From Noviherbaspirillum aridicola (lineage in GTDB: Bacteria > Pseudomonadota > Gammaproteobacteria > Burkholderiales > Burkholderiaceae_D): a DNA stretch of 64,000 bases. A program made the position numbers and the translations under genes. Positions 55,988 to 63,839 of the stretch are shown in pieces. The notes under the pieces are model-generated. The model was given only the letters and a program-made list of their open reading frames with translations. It did no database searches and was not told where the DNA came from. Each line of letters starts with the position of its first letter. Position 1 is the first letter of the stretch. Location of the stretch: the NCBI RefSeq assembly GCF_019656455.1, contig NZ_BPMK01000014.1:86517-150516 (forward strand). The letters are read 5' to 3'.

Positions 55988-56156
55988 CTGTGGATAAGTC
56001 TGTTAACATCTTTTCGATCAAGCACTTCGCCGCTGTACAAGCGGCGGGACAAGCGCTGTATGCCGCAAGGACAGATTCGGGACAAAAAACGGTCCGGGGA
56101 AGATTTCCGCGCTTGTCCCGTTTACATCCAGCCAATATCCAGAGACTTTTCCACAG
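55988..56156. repeat. Inverted element A (169 bp) with DnaA-box-like ends
   Basis: The element begins CTGTGGATAAGTCT (55988-56001) and ends with the complement of CTGTGGAAAAGTCT (56143-56156), a 14-bp terminal inverted repeat with one mismatch. The left end contains a perfect DnaA box (55989-55997) and the right end a one-mismatch box (56147-56155). Inside, CGGGACAAGCGC (56045-56056) can pair with GCGCTTGTCCCG (56109-56120). It directly abuts the stop codon of the LysR gene at 56157. An equal-length relative in opposite orientation follows mmsA. Confidence 0.8.
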
Positions 56157-57032
56157 TCAGCGCCGCCACAAACCTTCGAGCAGCGCAAACGCGGCGGCGA
56201 TGGCCGGTTCGTTGCGGCGGCGCGCCAGGCTGATGAAGGTGAGGTCGGTGTGCAGGTTCACCGCGTCGGCGATGACCAGGCCGTGCGCATGCGCCTCGCG
56301 CAGCGCGATCGACTCCCGCACCAGCGACAGGCCGACACCGGATTTCACCAGGTCGAGCATCGACGGCTCCTGGTCGACCATGGCCACCTTGTTCGGCACC
56401 ACCCGATGGCTGGAAAACACGCCGGTCAGCAGGCGGTGATGCGCCGATTCCGGCGGCGTCCAGATCCACGGCAGCCTGGCGAGCGCCGGCCAGTCCTTGC
56501 CCGCGACCCGGCTGGTCCAGCCCTGCGGCGCGACCACGTTATAGGTGAAGCTGGTCAGCACCTGGGCGTGGAATTCCTTGCCCGGCGTGCCGAGGAAATA
56601 CCCGACGTCGAGCTGGCCGCTCTTGATCTGCTGCTGGACCCAGCCCGACATGCCGTGCTGCAGGCGGGTGGAAATCTGGGGATAGCTTTCCACCAGCCGC
56701 CGCAGAAAGGCGCCGAGCCGGATGAATTCCGGATCGAGGATGGTGCCGATGGCAAGGCTGCCGGACAGGGTGGAGTGCAGCGAGGCCGCGCCCTGGCGGA
56801 ATTCATTCAGGCTTTCCATCACCCGTTCCGCGAACGGCAGCAGCTTGGCGCCGTCATCGGTCAGCACCATGCCGCTGGCGGTGCGGGTGAAGAGTTGCAG
56901 TTGCAGGCTGGCCTGAAGCGACTTGATCTGCAGGCTGACCGCAGGCTGGGTCAGGTGCAGGCGCTGGGCGGCCCGGGTGAGATTGCCTTCTTCCGCGACG
57001 GTGACGAAGGCGCGCAGTTGGTTGAAGTCCAT
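56157..57032 (-). CDS. LysR-family regulator, probable HpdR-like activator of mmsA
   Basis: This 291-aa regulator has the LysR HTH (residues 1-58, TRAAQRLHLTQPAVSLQIKS) and an effector domain at 90-285. It is divergent from mmsA across 107 bp. LysR next to mmsA and a GMC-family dehydrogenase is the layout of the Cupriavidus necator 3-hydroxypropionate locus (hpdR-mmsA1-hpdH), so sensing of 3-hydroxypropionate or a related metabolite is a good hypothesis. A TATAAT on the minus strand (57043-57038) lies only 5 nt from the ATG, so the mRNA may be leaderless. The stop abuts element A. Confidence 0.85.
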   Translation of the reverse strand: MDFNQLRAFVTVAEEGNLTRAAQRLHLTQPAVSLQIKSLQASLQLQLFTRTASGMVLTDDGAKLLPFAERVMESLNEFRQGAASLHSTLSGSLAIGTILDPEFIRLGAFLRRLVESYPQISTRLQHGMSGWVQQQIKSGQLDVGYFLGTPGKEFHAQVLTSFTYNVVAPQGWTSRVAGKDWPALARLPWIWTPPESAHHRLLTGVFSSHRVVPNKVAMVDQEPSMLDLVKSGVGLSLVRESIALREAHAHGLVIADAVNLHTDLTFISLARRRNEPAIAAAFALLEGLWRR

Positions 57033-57058
57033 GCCTGATTATAAGATCGTTTTATATT

Positions 57059-57073
57059 GTTCTTGACAAGAAC
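57059..57073. promoter_or_regulatory. Perfect palindrome GTTCTTGACAAGAAC between LysR gene and mmsA
   Basis: A 15-bp perfect palindrome with 7-bp arms around a central A lies 26 bp upstream of the LysR start and 66 bp upstream of mmsA. It contains TTGACA (57063-57068), which could be a -35 hexamer, but no fitting -10 follows toward mmsA. It is the best candidate operator for the divergent LysR protein. Confidence 0.55.
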
Positions 57074-57139
57074 TCATTGGATTCGCGGCAGGCAGGGGAA
57101 TAAGCTGTGAAAAACTCTTCTCCAGCCAAAGGAATTCTT

Positions 57140-58651
57140 ATGACGACGAAGCTCATCCAGCACTACATCGGCGGCAAGGTGGTGGAATCGATAAGCGGCC
57201 GCCTGCAGGATGTGTATAACCCGGCCACCGGCGAAGTCAGCGCCCGTGTCGCGCTGGCCAGCGTGGAAGAAGTCCATGCCGCGGTCGACGCCGCCCGCGC
57301 CGCCGCGCCGGCCTGGGGCGAGACCGCGCCGCTCAAGCGCGCCCGCATCCTGTCCAGGTTCAAGGAACTGATCGAGAAGCACCACGACGACCTCGCCGCC
57401 GCCATCACCCGCGAGCACGGCAAGGTGTTTTCCGATGCGCGCGGCGAAGTCACCCGCGGCCTGGAAGTGGTGGAATTCGCAACCGCCGCGCCGCAGCTGC
57501 TCAAGACCCAGTTCACCGACAACATCGGCGGCGGCATCGACAACTGGCAGCTGCGCCAGCCGGTGGGCGTCACCGCCGGCATCACGCCCTTCAACTTCCC
57601 GTTCATGGTGCCGATGTGGATGGCGCCGATGGCGATTGCCACCGGCAATGCCTTCATCCTCAAGCCGTCCGAGCGCGATCCCACGCCCTCGCTGATGATC
57701 GCCGACCTGTTCAGGCAGGCGGGCCTGCCCGACGGCGTGTTCAACGTGGTGCAGGGCGACAAGGTCGCGGTCGACGCGCTGCTGCAGCATCCGGACGTGA
57801 ACGCGCTGTCCTTCGTCGGCTCGACCCCGATCGCCGAATACATCTACACCGAGGGCGCGAAGCGCAAGGGACCGTATCCGATGCGGGTGCAGGCGCTCGG
57901 CGGCGCCAAGAATCACCTGGTGGTCATGCCCGATGCGAATCTCGACCAGGCAGTGGATGCGCTGATCGGCGCGGCCTACGGCTCGGCCGGCGAACGCTGC
58001 ATGGCGATTTCGGTTGCCGTCGCGGTCGGCAGCGTCGCCGACAAACTGGTCGAGGCGCTGATCCCGCGGGTCAAGTCGCTGAAAGTCATGAACGGCATGG
58101 AAGCCGAAGCCGAAATGGGACCGGTCGTGACCGCCCAGCACAAGGCCAAGATCGAAGCCTATATCGAAGACGGGGTGCAGGCTGGCGCCAGACTGCTGGT
58201 TGACGGCCGCGGGCTGAAGGTGGCGGGCCATGAAAACGGCTTTTTCCTCGGCGGCTCGCTGTTCGACCATGTCACCCCGGACATGAAGATCTACAAGGAA
58301 GAAATCTTCGGGCCGGTGCTGTGCATCGTGCGCGTGCCGGACTTCGCCTCCGCCCTGAAGCTGATCAACGCCCATGAGTTCGGCAATGGCGTGTCGCTGT
58401 TCACCTCCGACGGCAACACCGCCCGCGAATTCTCGCGCCGGGTGGAAGTCGGCATGGTCGGCGTCAACGTGCCGATCCCGGTGCCGATGGCCTGGCATTC
58501 CTTTGGCGGATGGAAGCGCTCGCTGTTCGGCGACGCCCATGCCTACGGCGAAGAAGGCATCCGTTTCTACACCCGCTACAAGTCGGTGATGCAGCGCTGG
58601 CCGGATTCCATCGCCAAGGGCGCGGAATTCACCATGCCCGTTGCCAAGTGA
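57140..58651 (+). CDS. mmsA: CoA-acylating methylmalonate-semialdehyde dehydrogenase
   Basis: This 503-aa enzyme oxidises malonate semialdehyde or methylmalonate semialdehyde to acetyl-CoA or propionyl-CoA. Catalytic Cys287 lies in [12 protein letters not shown]. At the position of the general-base Glu of other aldehyde dehydrogenases it has [11 protein letters not shown], the hallmark of the CoA-dependent MMSDH group, which lacks that glutamate. FNFP is at 151-154. ATG 57140 is supported by AAAGGA 7 nt upstream; a GTG at 57107 is not. It would act after the GMC dehydrogenase in 3-hydroxypropionate or beta-alanine use, or in valine use if mmsB is elsewhere. The stop lies 7 bp before element B. 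Confidence 0.93.
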   Translation: MTTKLIQHYIGGKVVESISGRLQDVYNPATGEVSARVALASVEEVHAAVDAARAAAPAWGETAPLKRARILSRFKELIEKHHDDLAAAITREHGKVFSDARGEVTRGLEVVEFATAAPQLLKTQFTDNIGGGIDNWQLRQPVGVTAGITPFNFPFMVPMWMAPMAIATGNAFILKPSERDPTPSLMIADLFRQAGLPDGVFNVVQGDKVAVDALLQHPDVNALSFVGSTPIAEYIYTEGAKRKGPYPMRVQALGGAKNHLVVMPDANLDQAVDALIGAAYGSAGERCMAISVAVAVGSVADKLVEALIPRVKSLKVMNGMEAEAEMGPVVTAQHKAKIEAYIEDGVQAGARLLVDGRGLKVAGHENGFFLGGSLFDHVTPDMKIYKEEIFGPVLCIVRVPDFASALKLINAHEFGNGVSLFTSDGNTAREFSRRVEVGMVGVNVPIPVPMAWHSFGGWKRSLFGDAHAYGEEGIRFYTRYKSVMQRWPDSIAKGAEFTMPVAK

Positions 58652-58658
58652 ACAAGGC

Positions 58659-58827
58659 CTGTGGATAAACTGGTGGGCAAGCGCTGGATGTAAACGGGAC
58701 AAGCGGTGAAGATCGGGGAAGGGTTTTTTTTATCCCGAATCCATCCTCCCGCAGTACAGCACTTGTCCAGCCGTTTCCGCAGGCCTCAAGTCCTTGAGAA
58801 GAAAGCGGTAAACCGACTTATCCACAG
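58659..58827. repeat. Inverted element B (169 bp), relative of element A in opposite orientation
   Basis: Read on the minus strand it begins CTGTGGATAAGTC (58827-58815) and ends in TTATCCACAG, and it aligns with element A over 169 positions without gaps; I count 114 matches by eye. Both termini contain perfect DnaA boxes (58660-58668 and 58818-58826). A 23-bp block (58683-58705) is identical to the one in A (56110-56132). The GGACAAG-to-CTTGTCC pairing is kept, with a C-to-T change in one arm giving a G-U pair in RNA. It lies between mmsA and the GMC gene. Confidence 0.8.
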
Positions 58828-58935
58828 GGACGCGGGGTTGTTAACAACTACTACTACTCGTATACATCAAAAACAAAATAAAAAACCCCCTGCTCTGTCA
58901 GGCGGGCGCGAGGCAGAGTCAACAGGAGCAAAAGC

Positions 58936-60636
58936 GTGGAATCAGCAGGCAAATACGACTACATCATCATCGGTGCCGGCTCCGCCGGCTGTGTACTCGC
59001 CAATCGTCTCGCCCAGGACGCCGGCATTTCGGTCCTGCTGCTGGAAGCCGGCCGCAAGGACGACTACATGTGGATCCATATCCCGGTCGGCTACCTGTAT
59101 TGCATCGACAATCCCCGCACCGACTGGCTGTTCCGCACCGAGGCCGATCCCGGACTGAACGGTCGCAGCCTGATCTACCCGCGCGGCAAGGTGCTCGGCG
59201 GTTGTTCTTCCATCAACGGCATGATCTACATGCGCGGCCAGGCGCGCGACTACGACACCTGGGCCGACCTGACCGGCGACGACAGCTGGCGCTGGCAGAA
59301 CGTGCTGCCGGTGTTCAGGAAGAGCGAGGACTATCACGGCGGCGCCAATGATTACCACGGCACCGGCGGCGAATGGCGGGTCGAGCGTCAGCGCTTGTCC
59401 TGGGAAATCCTTGACGCCTTTCGCGACGCCGCCGCCCAGCTCGGCATTCCCAAGGTCGACGATTTCAACACCGGCGACAACGAAGGCTGTGGATATTTCG
59501 AGGTCAACCAGAAGAAAGGCTTCCGCTGGAACACCGCGCGCGCCTTCCTCAGGCCGACCGCCGGCCGCAAGGGCAAGCTCGACATCATGACCGGCTGCCA
59601 TGTGAAGCGGCTGCGGCTGCGGCAGACGGAGCAGGGACTGGTCTGCAGCGGCGTGGAATTCACCGGCGGCGGCACCGAATGGTTTGCCGAGTCGGCGCAG
59701 GAAACCCTCTGCACCGCGGGCGCCGTCGGTTCGCCGCAGATCCTGCAGATGTCGGGCATCGGTCCCGGCGAACTGCTGCATCAACACGGCATTCCTGTCG
59801 CGGTCGATGCCCCGGGCGTCGGCGAAAACCTGCAAGACCATCTGCAGCTGCGCATGGCATTCAAGGTGCAGGGCGTCAAAACCCTCAACACGCTGGCCAA
59901 CAACTGGTTCGGCAAGATGCGCATCGGCATGGAGTACGCCTTCACCCGCAGCGGGCCGATGTCGATGGCGCCGTCCCAGCTCGGCGCCTTCACCCGCTCC
60001 GATCCGTCGCAGGTCACGCCCAATCTCGAATACCATGTGCAGCCGCTGTCGCTCGAGCGTTTCGGCGAACCGCTGCATCCGTTCCCGGCCTTCACCGCCA
60101 GCGTCTGCAATCTGCGGCCGACCGCGCGCGGCCATGTGCGCATCGCCTCGGGCGATCCGTTCGCGCCGCCGAAGATCACCGCCAATTACCTGAGCACGCC
60201 GGAAGACCGCAAGGTCGCCGCCGACGCGCTGGCGCTGACCCGCCGCATCGTGTCGCAGCCGGCATTGCACCGCTATTCGCCGGAGGAATTCAAGCCCGGC
60301 GCCCATCTGCGCACCGATGAAGAACTGGCCAAGGCCGCCGGCGACATCGGCACCACGATTTTCCACCCGGTCGGCACCTGCAAGATGGGCCGCGACGACG
60401 ATCCGCTTGCGGTGGTCGACAGCCGGATGCGGGTGAGGGGCGTTCGCGGGCTGCGCGTGGTCGATGCCTCGGTCATGCCGGTGATCACCTCGGGCAATAC
60501 CAATTCGCCGACCATCATGGTGGCGGAAAAGGCCGCGGAGTGGATCAAGGCCGATCGTGCGAAGCCTGCTGGCGCGGCGCCGGCTGCACGCGCTGAGCGA
60601 CAGGCCGAACCCGCCACACCACCGGTCGAGATCTGA
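58936..60636 (+). CDS. GMC-family FAD-dependent alcohol dehydrogenase (HpdH-like)
   Basis: This 566-aa flavoprotein has the N-terminal FAD-binding motif GAGSAG (13-18) with the Glu of LLLEAG, the GMC signature GKVLGGCSSINGMIYMRG, a second signature GSPQILQMSGIGP, and the active-site region FHPVGTCKMG with the late GNTNSPTIMVAEKAA. It oxidises an alcohol to an aldehyde and is usually called choline dehydrogenase. Its place downstream of mmsA fits a 3-hydroxypropionate dehydrogenase making malonate semialdehyde; choline or other substrates remain possible and no betaine aldehyde dehydrogenase is nearby. GTG 58936 has AGGAG 7-8 nt upstream. The C-terminal tail (from residue 540) is Ala/Pro-rich. 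Confidence 0.88.
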   Translation: MESAGKYDYIIIGAGSAGCVLANRLAQDAGISVLLLEAGRKDDYMWIHIPVGYLYCIDNPRTDWLFRTEADPGLNGRSLIYPRGKVLGGCSSINGMIYMRGQARDYDTWADLTGDDSWRWQNVLPVFRKSEDYHGGANDYHGTGGEWRVERQRLSWEILDAFRDAAAQLGIPKVDDFNTGDNEGCGYFEVNQKKGFRWNTARAFLRPTAGRKGKLDIMTGCHVKRLRLRQTEQGLVCSGVEFTGGGTEWFAESAQETLCTAGAVGSPQILQMSGIGPGELLHQHGIPVAVDAPGVGENLQDHLQLRMAFKVQGVKTLNTLANNWFGKMRIGMEYAFTRSGPMSMAPSQLGAFTRSDPSQVTPNLEYHVQPLSLERFGEPLHPFPAFTASVCNLRPTARGHVRIASGDPFAPPKITANYLSTPEDRKVAADALALTRRIVSQPALHRYSPEEFKPGAHLRTDEELAKAAGDIGTTIFHPVGTCKMGRDDDPLAVVDSRMRVRGVRGLRVVDASVMPVITSGNTNSPTIMVAEKAAEWIKADRAKPAGAAPAARAERQAEPATPPVEI

Positions 60637-60899
60637 GTGAATTCTTTTTGACAAGGAGTTGTTGGAGCGGCAAAAACCCCTGTGCTAACATTGCCTCGCG
60701 TTGCCTGTCATCAATACATGTAAGGAATTGATACAGGCCAAACAACAGGCAGAAGATTTACGAGGCGTATTGCCTCCCCCCGAGGCCTGCTGTGTACTTT
60801 GCAATTCGCCGGGCAAGACCTGCCCTGCGGTTGCCAGGCGAGGGAAAGGCGGCGCACGATGCCCGCCTGATGCCAAATAACAGCCAACAGGGAGAACCC

Positions 60900-61670
60900 A
60901 TGGCGGACGTAGTTTTGGAGACAAGGCAGTTGACCAAGGCCTTCAAGGGCTTTACCGCGGTCGACAATGTCAGCTTGCAGGTGCAGCGCGGTCATATCCA
61001 TGCGCTGATCGGCCCCAATGGCGCGGGCAAGACCACCTGTTTCAACCTGCTCACCAAATTCCTGGTCCCGACGTCGGGACAGATTCTTTTCAACGGCCGC
61101 GACATCACGATGGCCAAGCCCTCGCAGATCGCACGCCAGGGCGTGATCCGCTCCTTCCAGATATCGGCGGTCTTCCCGCACCTCACCGTGCTGGAGAACG
61201 TGCGCATCGGGCTGCAGCGGCCGCTCGGCAATTCCTTCCATTTCTGGAAGAGCGAAAAGACGCTGAACCAGCTCAACGACCGCGCGATGGCGCTGCTGGC
61301 CGAGGTCGACCTGGAAAAATTCGCCGACACGATGACGGTCGATCTGCCCTACGGCCGCAAGCGCGCGCTCGAGATCGCCACCACGCTCGGCATGGAGCCG
61401 GAGCTGATGCTGCTCGACGAGCCGACCCAGGGCATGGGCCATGAAGACGTGCACCGCGTGACCGAACTGATCAAGAAGGTGTCGGCCGGCCGCACCATCC
61501 TGATGGTGGAGCACAACATGAGCGTCATCGCCGGCATCAGCGACCGCATCTCGGTCCTGCAGCGCGGCGCGGTGCTGGCCGAAGGCACCTATGAAGAAGT
61601 CTCGAAGAATCCGCAGGTGATGGAAGCCTACATGGGCACCACCTCGGGGCAATTGCAAGGAGCGCATTGA
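60900..61670 (+). CDS. livG: Branched-chain amino acid-type ABC transporter ATPase LivG
   Basis: This 256-aa ATPase is one of the two nucleotide-binding subunits of a Liv/HAAT-type importer. Walker A is GPNGAGKT (38-45). The Q-loop region is RQGVIRSFQISAVFPHLTVL, the signature is atypical (LPYGRKRALEIA instead of LSxGQxRxLEIA), and Walker B is ELMLLDEPTQGMGHEDVHRV, with GMGHED replacing the more usual GLNxxE. H-loop His is in MVEHNMSVI. ATG 60900 follows CAGGGAG; earlier in-frame ATGs lack a ribosome binding site. The last codon overlaps the livF ATG (TGATG). The substrate need not be an amino acid. Confidence 0.9.
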   Translation: MADVVLETRQLTKAFKGFTAVDNVSLQVQRGHIHALIGPNGAGKTTCFNLLTKFLVPTSGQILFNGRDITMAKPSQIARQGVIRSFQISAVFPHLTVLENVRIGLQRPLGNSFHFWKSEKTLNQLNDRAMALLAEVDLEKFADTMTVDLPYGRKRALEIATTLGMEPELMLLDEPTQGMGHEDVHRVTELIKKVSAGRTILMVEHNMSVIAGISDRISVLQRGAVLAEGTYEEVSKNPQVMEAYMGTTSGQLQGAH

Positions 61671-62380
61671 TGGCGGCACCCGCACTACAGATCACCAACC
61701 TGCATGCGTGGTACGGCGAGTCGCACATCCTGCATGACGTCAACCTCACCGTGAACCACGGCGAAGTGGTGACCCTGCTCGGCCGCAACGGCGCCGGCCG
61801 CACCACCACGCTGCGCGCGATCATGGGCCTGACCGGCGCGCGCAAGGGATCGATCAGGATCAACGGGGTGGAGGCGATCCAGCTTCCGACCTATAAAGTG
61901 GCGCATCTCGGCGTCGGTTACTGCCCCGAGGAACGGGGCATTTTTTCGTCGCTGTCGGCGGAAGAGAACCTGATGCTGCCGCCCTTCGTCTCCAAGACGG
62001 ACAAGGGCATGTCGGTGGAAGAAATCTACGACATGTTCCCCAACCTGAAGGAGCGCCGCTCCAGCCAGGGCACCCGGCTGTCGGGCGGCGAGCAGCAGAT
62101 GCTGGCGGTGGCGCGCATCCTGCGCACCGGCGCCCGCCTGCTGCTGCTCGATGAAATCTCCGAAGGCCTGGCGCCGGTGATCGTGCAGGCGCTCGCGCGC
62201 ATGATCACCACGCTCAAGGCCAAGGGCTACACCATCGTGATGGTGGAACAGAATTTCCGCTTCGCCGCGCCGCTGGCCGACCGCTTCTATGTGATGGAGC
62301 ATGGCCAGATCGTCGAATCGTTTGCCTCGTCCGAACTGAATGACAAGATGCCCGTGCTGAATTCCCTGCTCGGAGTATGA
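61670..62380 (+). CDS. livF: Branched-chain amino acid-type ABC transporter ATPase LivF (Walker A Arg)
   Basis: This 236-aa ATPase pairs with LivG. Its Walker A loop reads GRNGAGRT (38-45): the invariant lysine is Arg44, encoded CGC. Signature RLSGGEQQMLAVARIL, Walker B LLLLDEISEGLAP and the H-loop VMVEQNFRFA are otherwise normal. ATG 61670 has AAGGAG 7 nt upstream, and the stop of livG shares bases with it. The Arg form appears in some LivF relatives of Burkholderiales as far as I recall, so it may be functional or make this the weaker of two ATP sites. Confidence 0.9.
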   Translation: MAAPALQITNLHAWYGESHILHDVNLTVNHGEVVTLLGRNGAGRTTTLRAIMGLTGARKGSIRINGVEAIQLPTYKVAHLGVGYCPEERGIFSSLSAEENLMLPPFVSKTDKGMSVEEIYDMFPNLKERRSSQGTRLSGGEQQMLAVARILRTGARLLLLDEISEGLAPVIVQALARMITTLKAKGYTIVMVEQNFRFAAPLADRFYVMEHGQIVESFASSELNDKMPVLNSLLGV

Positions 62381-62417
62381 AGAAGGAGCCTGGTCGTTCC
62401 ACAAGCTCGAAGAAGCA

Positions 62418-62433
62418 CATGCGTTCGCGCATG
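62418..62433 (+). other. Hairpin between livF and livK
   Basis: CATGCG-TTCG-CGCATG (6-bp stem with TTCG loop) lies 37 bp after the livF stop and 26 bp before livK. No T-run follows, so it is more likely an RNA-processing or stability element than a terminator. Confidence 0.4.
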
Positions 62434-62459
62434 ATGATCAATAAAAGAAGGAGATGGAA

Positions 62460-63668
62460 ATGAAGTTGAAAGCAATGGCAGTAGCCGTTTCGGCCGCAGC
62501 ATCCCTGGGCGCCGCAGCAAGCGCCAATGCCCAGATTTCGGGCGACGTGATCAAGATCGGCCTGATCACCGACATGTCCGGCCTGTACGCGGACATCGAC
62601 GGCGCCGGCGGCGTCGAGGCGATCAAGATGGCGATTGCCGACCTGGGTGGCCAGATCAACGGCAAGAAGATCGAGTTCATCTACGCCGACCACCAGAACA
62701 AGGCCGACATCGCCGCCTCCAAGGCGCGCGAATGGTTCGACCAGGCCGGCCTGGACATGCTGCTCGGCGGTACCAACTCCGGTGCCAACCTGTCGATGGC
62801 GAAAGTCGCCACCGAGAAGAAGAAGCCCTTCATTTCCATCGGCGCCGCCTCGGCCCGCCTGACCAACGAGGAGTGCTCGCCCTATATCGTCCACTATGCG
62901 TATGACACGGTGGCGCTGGCCAAGGGCACCGGCGGCGCGATCGTCAAGCAGGGCGGCAAGAGCTGGTACTTCCTGACCGCCGACTATGCGTTCGGCGCCT
63001 CGCTCGAGAAGGACACCTCCGACGTGGTCAAGGCCGCAGGCGGCCAGATCGTCGGCAGCGTCAAGCATCCGCTGTCGGCTTCCGACTTCTCGTCCTTCCT
63101 GCTGCAGGCGCAGTCGTCCAAGGCGCAGATCCTCGGCCTGGCCAACGCCGGCGGCGATACCGTCAACTCGATCAAGGCAGCCAACGAATTCGGCATCAAC
63201 AAGTCGATGAAGCTGGCCGGCCTGCTCATGTTCATCAACGACGTGCATGCGCTCGGCCTCGACCTGACGCAGGGCATGTACCTGACCGACGGCTGGTACT
63301 GGGACCTCAATGAGGACACCCGCAAGTGGTCCAAGCGCTACTTCGAGAAGATGAAGAAGATGCCGTCCATGCTGCAGGCCGCCGACTACTCGGCCACCGT
63401 CCACTACCTGAACGCGGTCAAGGCCGCCGGCACCGACGATGCCGACAAGGTGATGGCGCAGATGAAGAAGACCAGGATCAGCGACTTCTTCGCCAAGAAC
63501 GGCGAGATCCGTCCCGATGGCCGCATGGTGCACGACATGTACCTGATGGAAGTGAAGAAGAAGTCCGAGTCCAAGTATCCGTGGGATTACTACAAGGTGG
63601 TGCAGACCATCCCCGCGGACCAGGCATGGACCACCAAGGCCGACTCCAAGTGCTCGCTCTGGAAGTAA
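62460..63668 (+). CDS. livK: Liv-type ABC transporter substrate-binding protein
   Basis: This 402-aa periplasmic protein has a signal peptide (residues 1-24; MAVAVSAAASLGAAASANA then cleavage before QISGD) and the Leu/Ile/Val-binding fold (IKIGLITDMSGLYADIDGAG; GLDMLLGGTNSGANLSMAKV; DFFAKNGEIRPDGRMVHDMY). The family members ligate a wide range of substrates, including amides, aromatic acids and short organic acids, so leucine is not assured. Its place next to the mmsA-GMC genes suggests a related substrate. ATG 62460 has AAGGAG 6 nt upstream. It is followed by a structured 171-bp gap before livH. Confidence 0.9.
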   Translation: MKLKAMAVAVSAAASLGAAASANAQISGDVIKIGLITDMSGLYADIDGAGGVEAIKMAIADLGGQINGKKIEFIYADHQNKADIAASKAREWFDQAGLDMLLGGTNSGANLSMAKVATEKKKPFISIGAASARLTNEECSPYIVHYAYDTVALAKGTGGAIVKQGGKSWYFLTADYAFGASLEKDTSDVVKAAGGQIVGSVKHPLSASDFSSFLLQAQSSKAQILGLANAGGDTVNSIKAANEFGINKSMKLAGLLMFINDVHALGLDLTQGMYLTDGWYWDLNEDTRKWSKRYFEKMKKMPSMLQAADYSATVHYLNAVKAAGTDDADKVMAQMKKTRISDFFAKNGEIRPDGRMVHDMYLMEVKKKSESKYPWDYYKVVQTIPADQAWTTKADSKCSLWK

Positions 63669-63690
63669 GCTGATCTGACGTTGCAGTCAC

Positions 63691-63779
63691 GCCTCTCCCG
63701 CCGCCGGGGGAGGCGAGGGAGCAGGGCGGGCGGCACGACGTCCGCCTCCGCTCCCGTCTTCTTCCAGTGCCGGAAGAAG
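63691..63779 (+). other. Three hairpins in the livK-livH gap
   Basis: In order: a 9-bp stem GCCTCTCCC with GGGGGAGGC (one G-U; 63691-63699 and 63706-63714), an imperfect longer stem closed by GGGAGC/GCTCCC (63717-63722 and 63750-63755), and a perfect 8-bp stem CTTCTTCC/GGAAGAAG (63758-63765 and 63772-63779). None has a T-run. They may protect the livK mRNA or reduce read-through to livH, keeping binding protein above permease. Confidence 0.5.
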
Positions 63780-63839
63780 CGCAGTTCCGAACACGCGCCG
63801 CACGCGCGTCATCCCGCAGTCCCTTGTGAATAAAAGATT

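Noticed and set aside
55988..58827. Chromosomal replication origin, because of the DnaA boxes
   Set aside because: No dnaA, dnaN, gyrB or rpmH is nearby, the boxes come as isolated pairs at the element ends, and no AT-rich unwinding region was seen.
58936..60636. Naming the GMC oxidoreductase betA
   Set aside because: No betaine aldehyde dehydrogenase or BetI gene is adjacent, and the mmsA context points to another alcohol.
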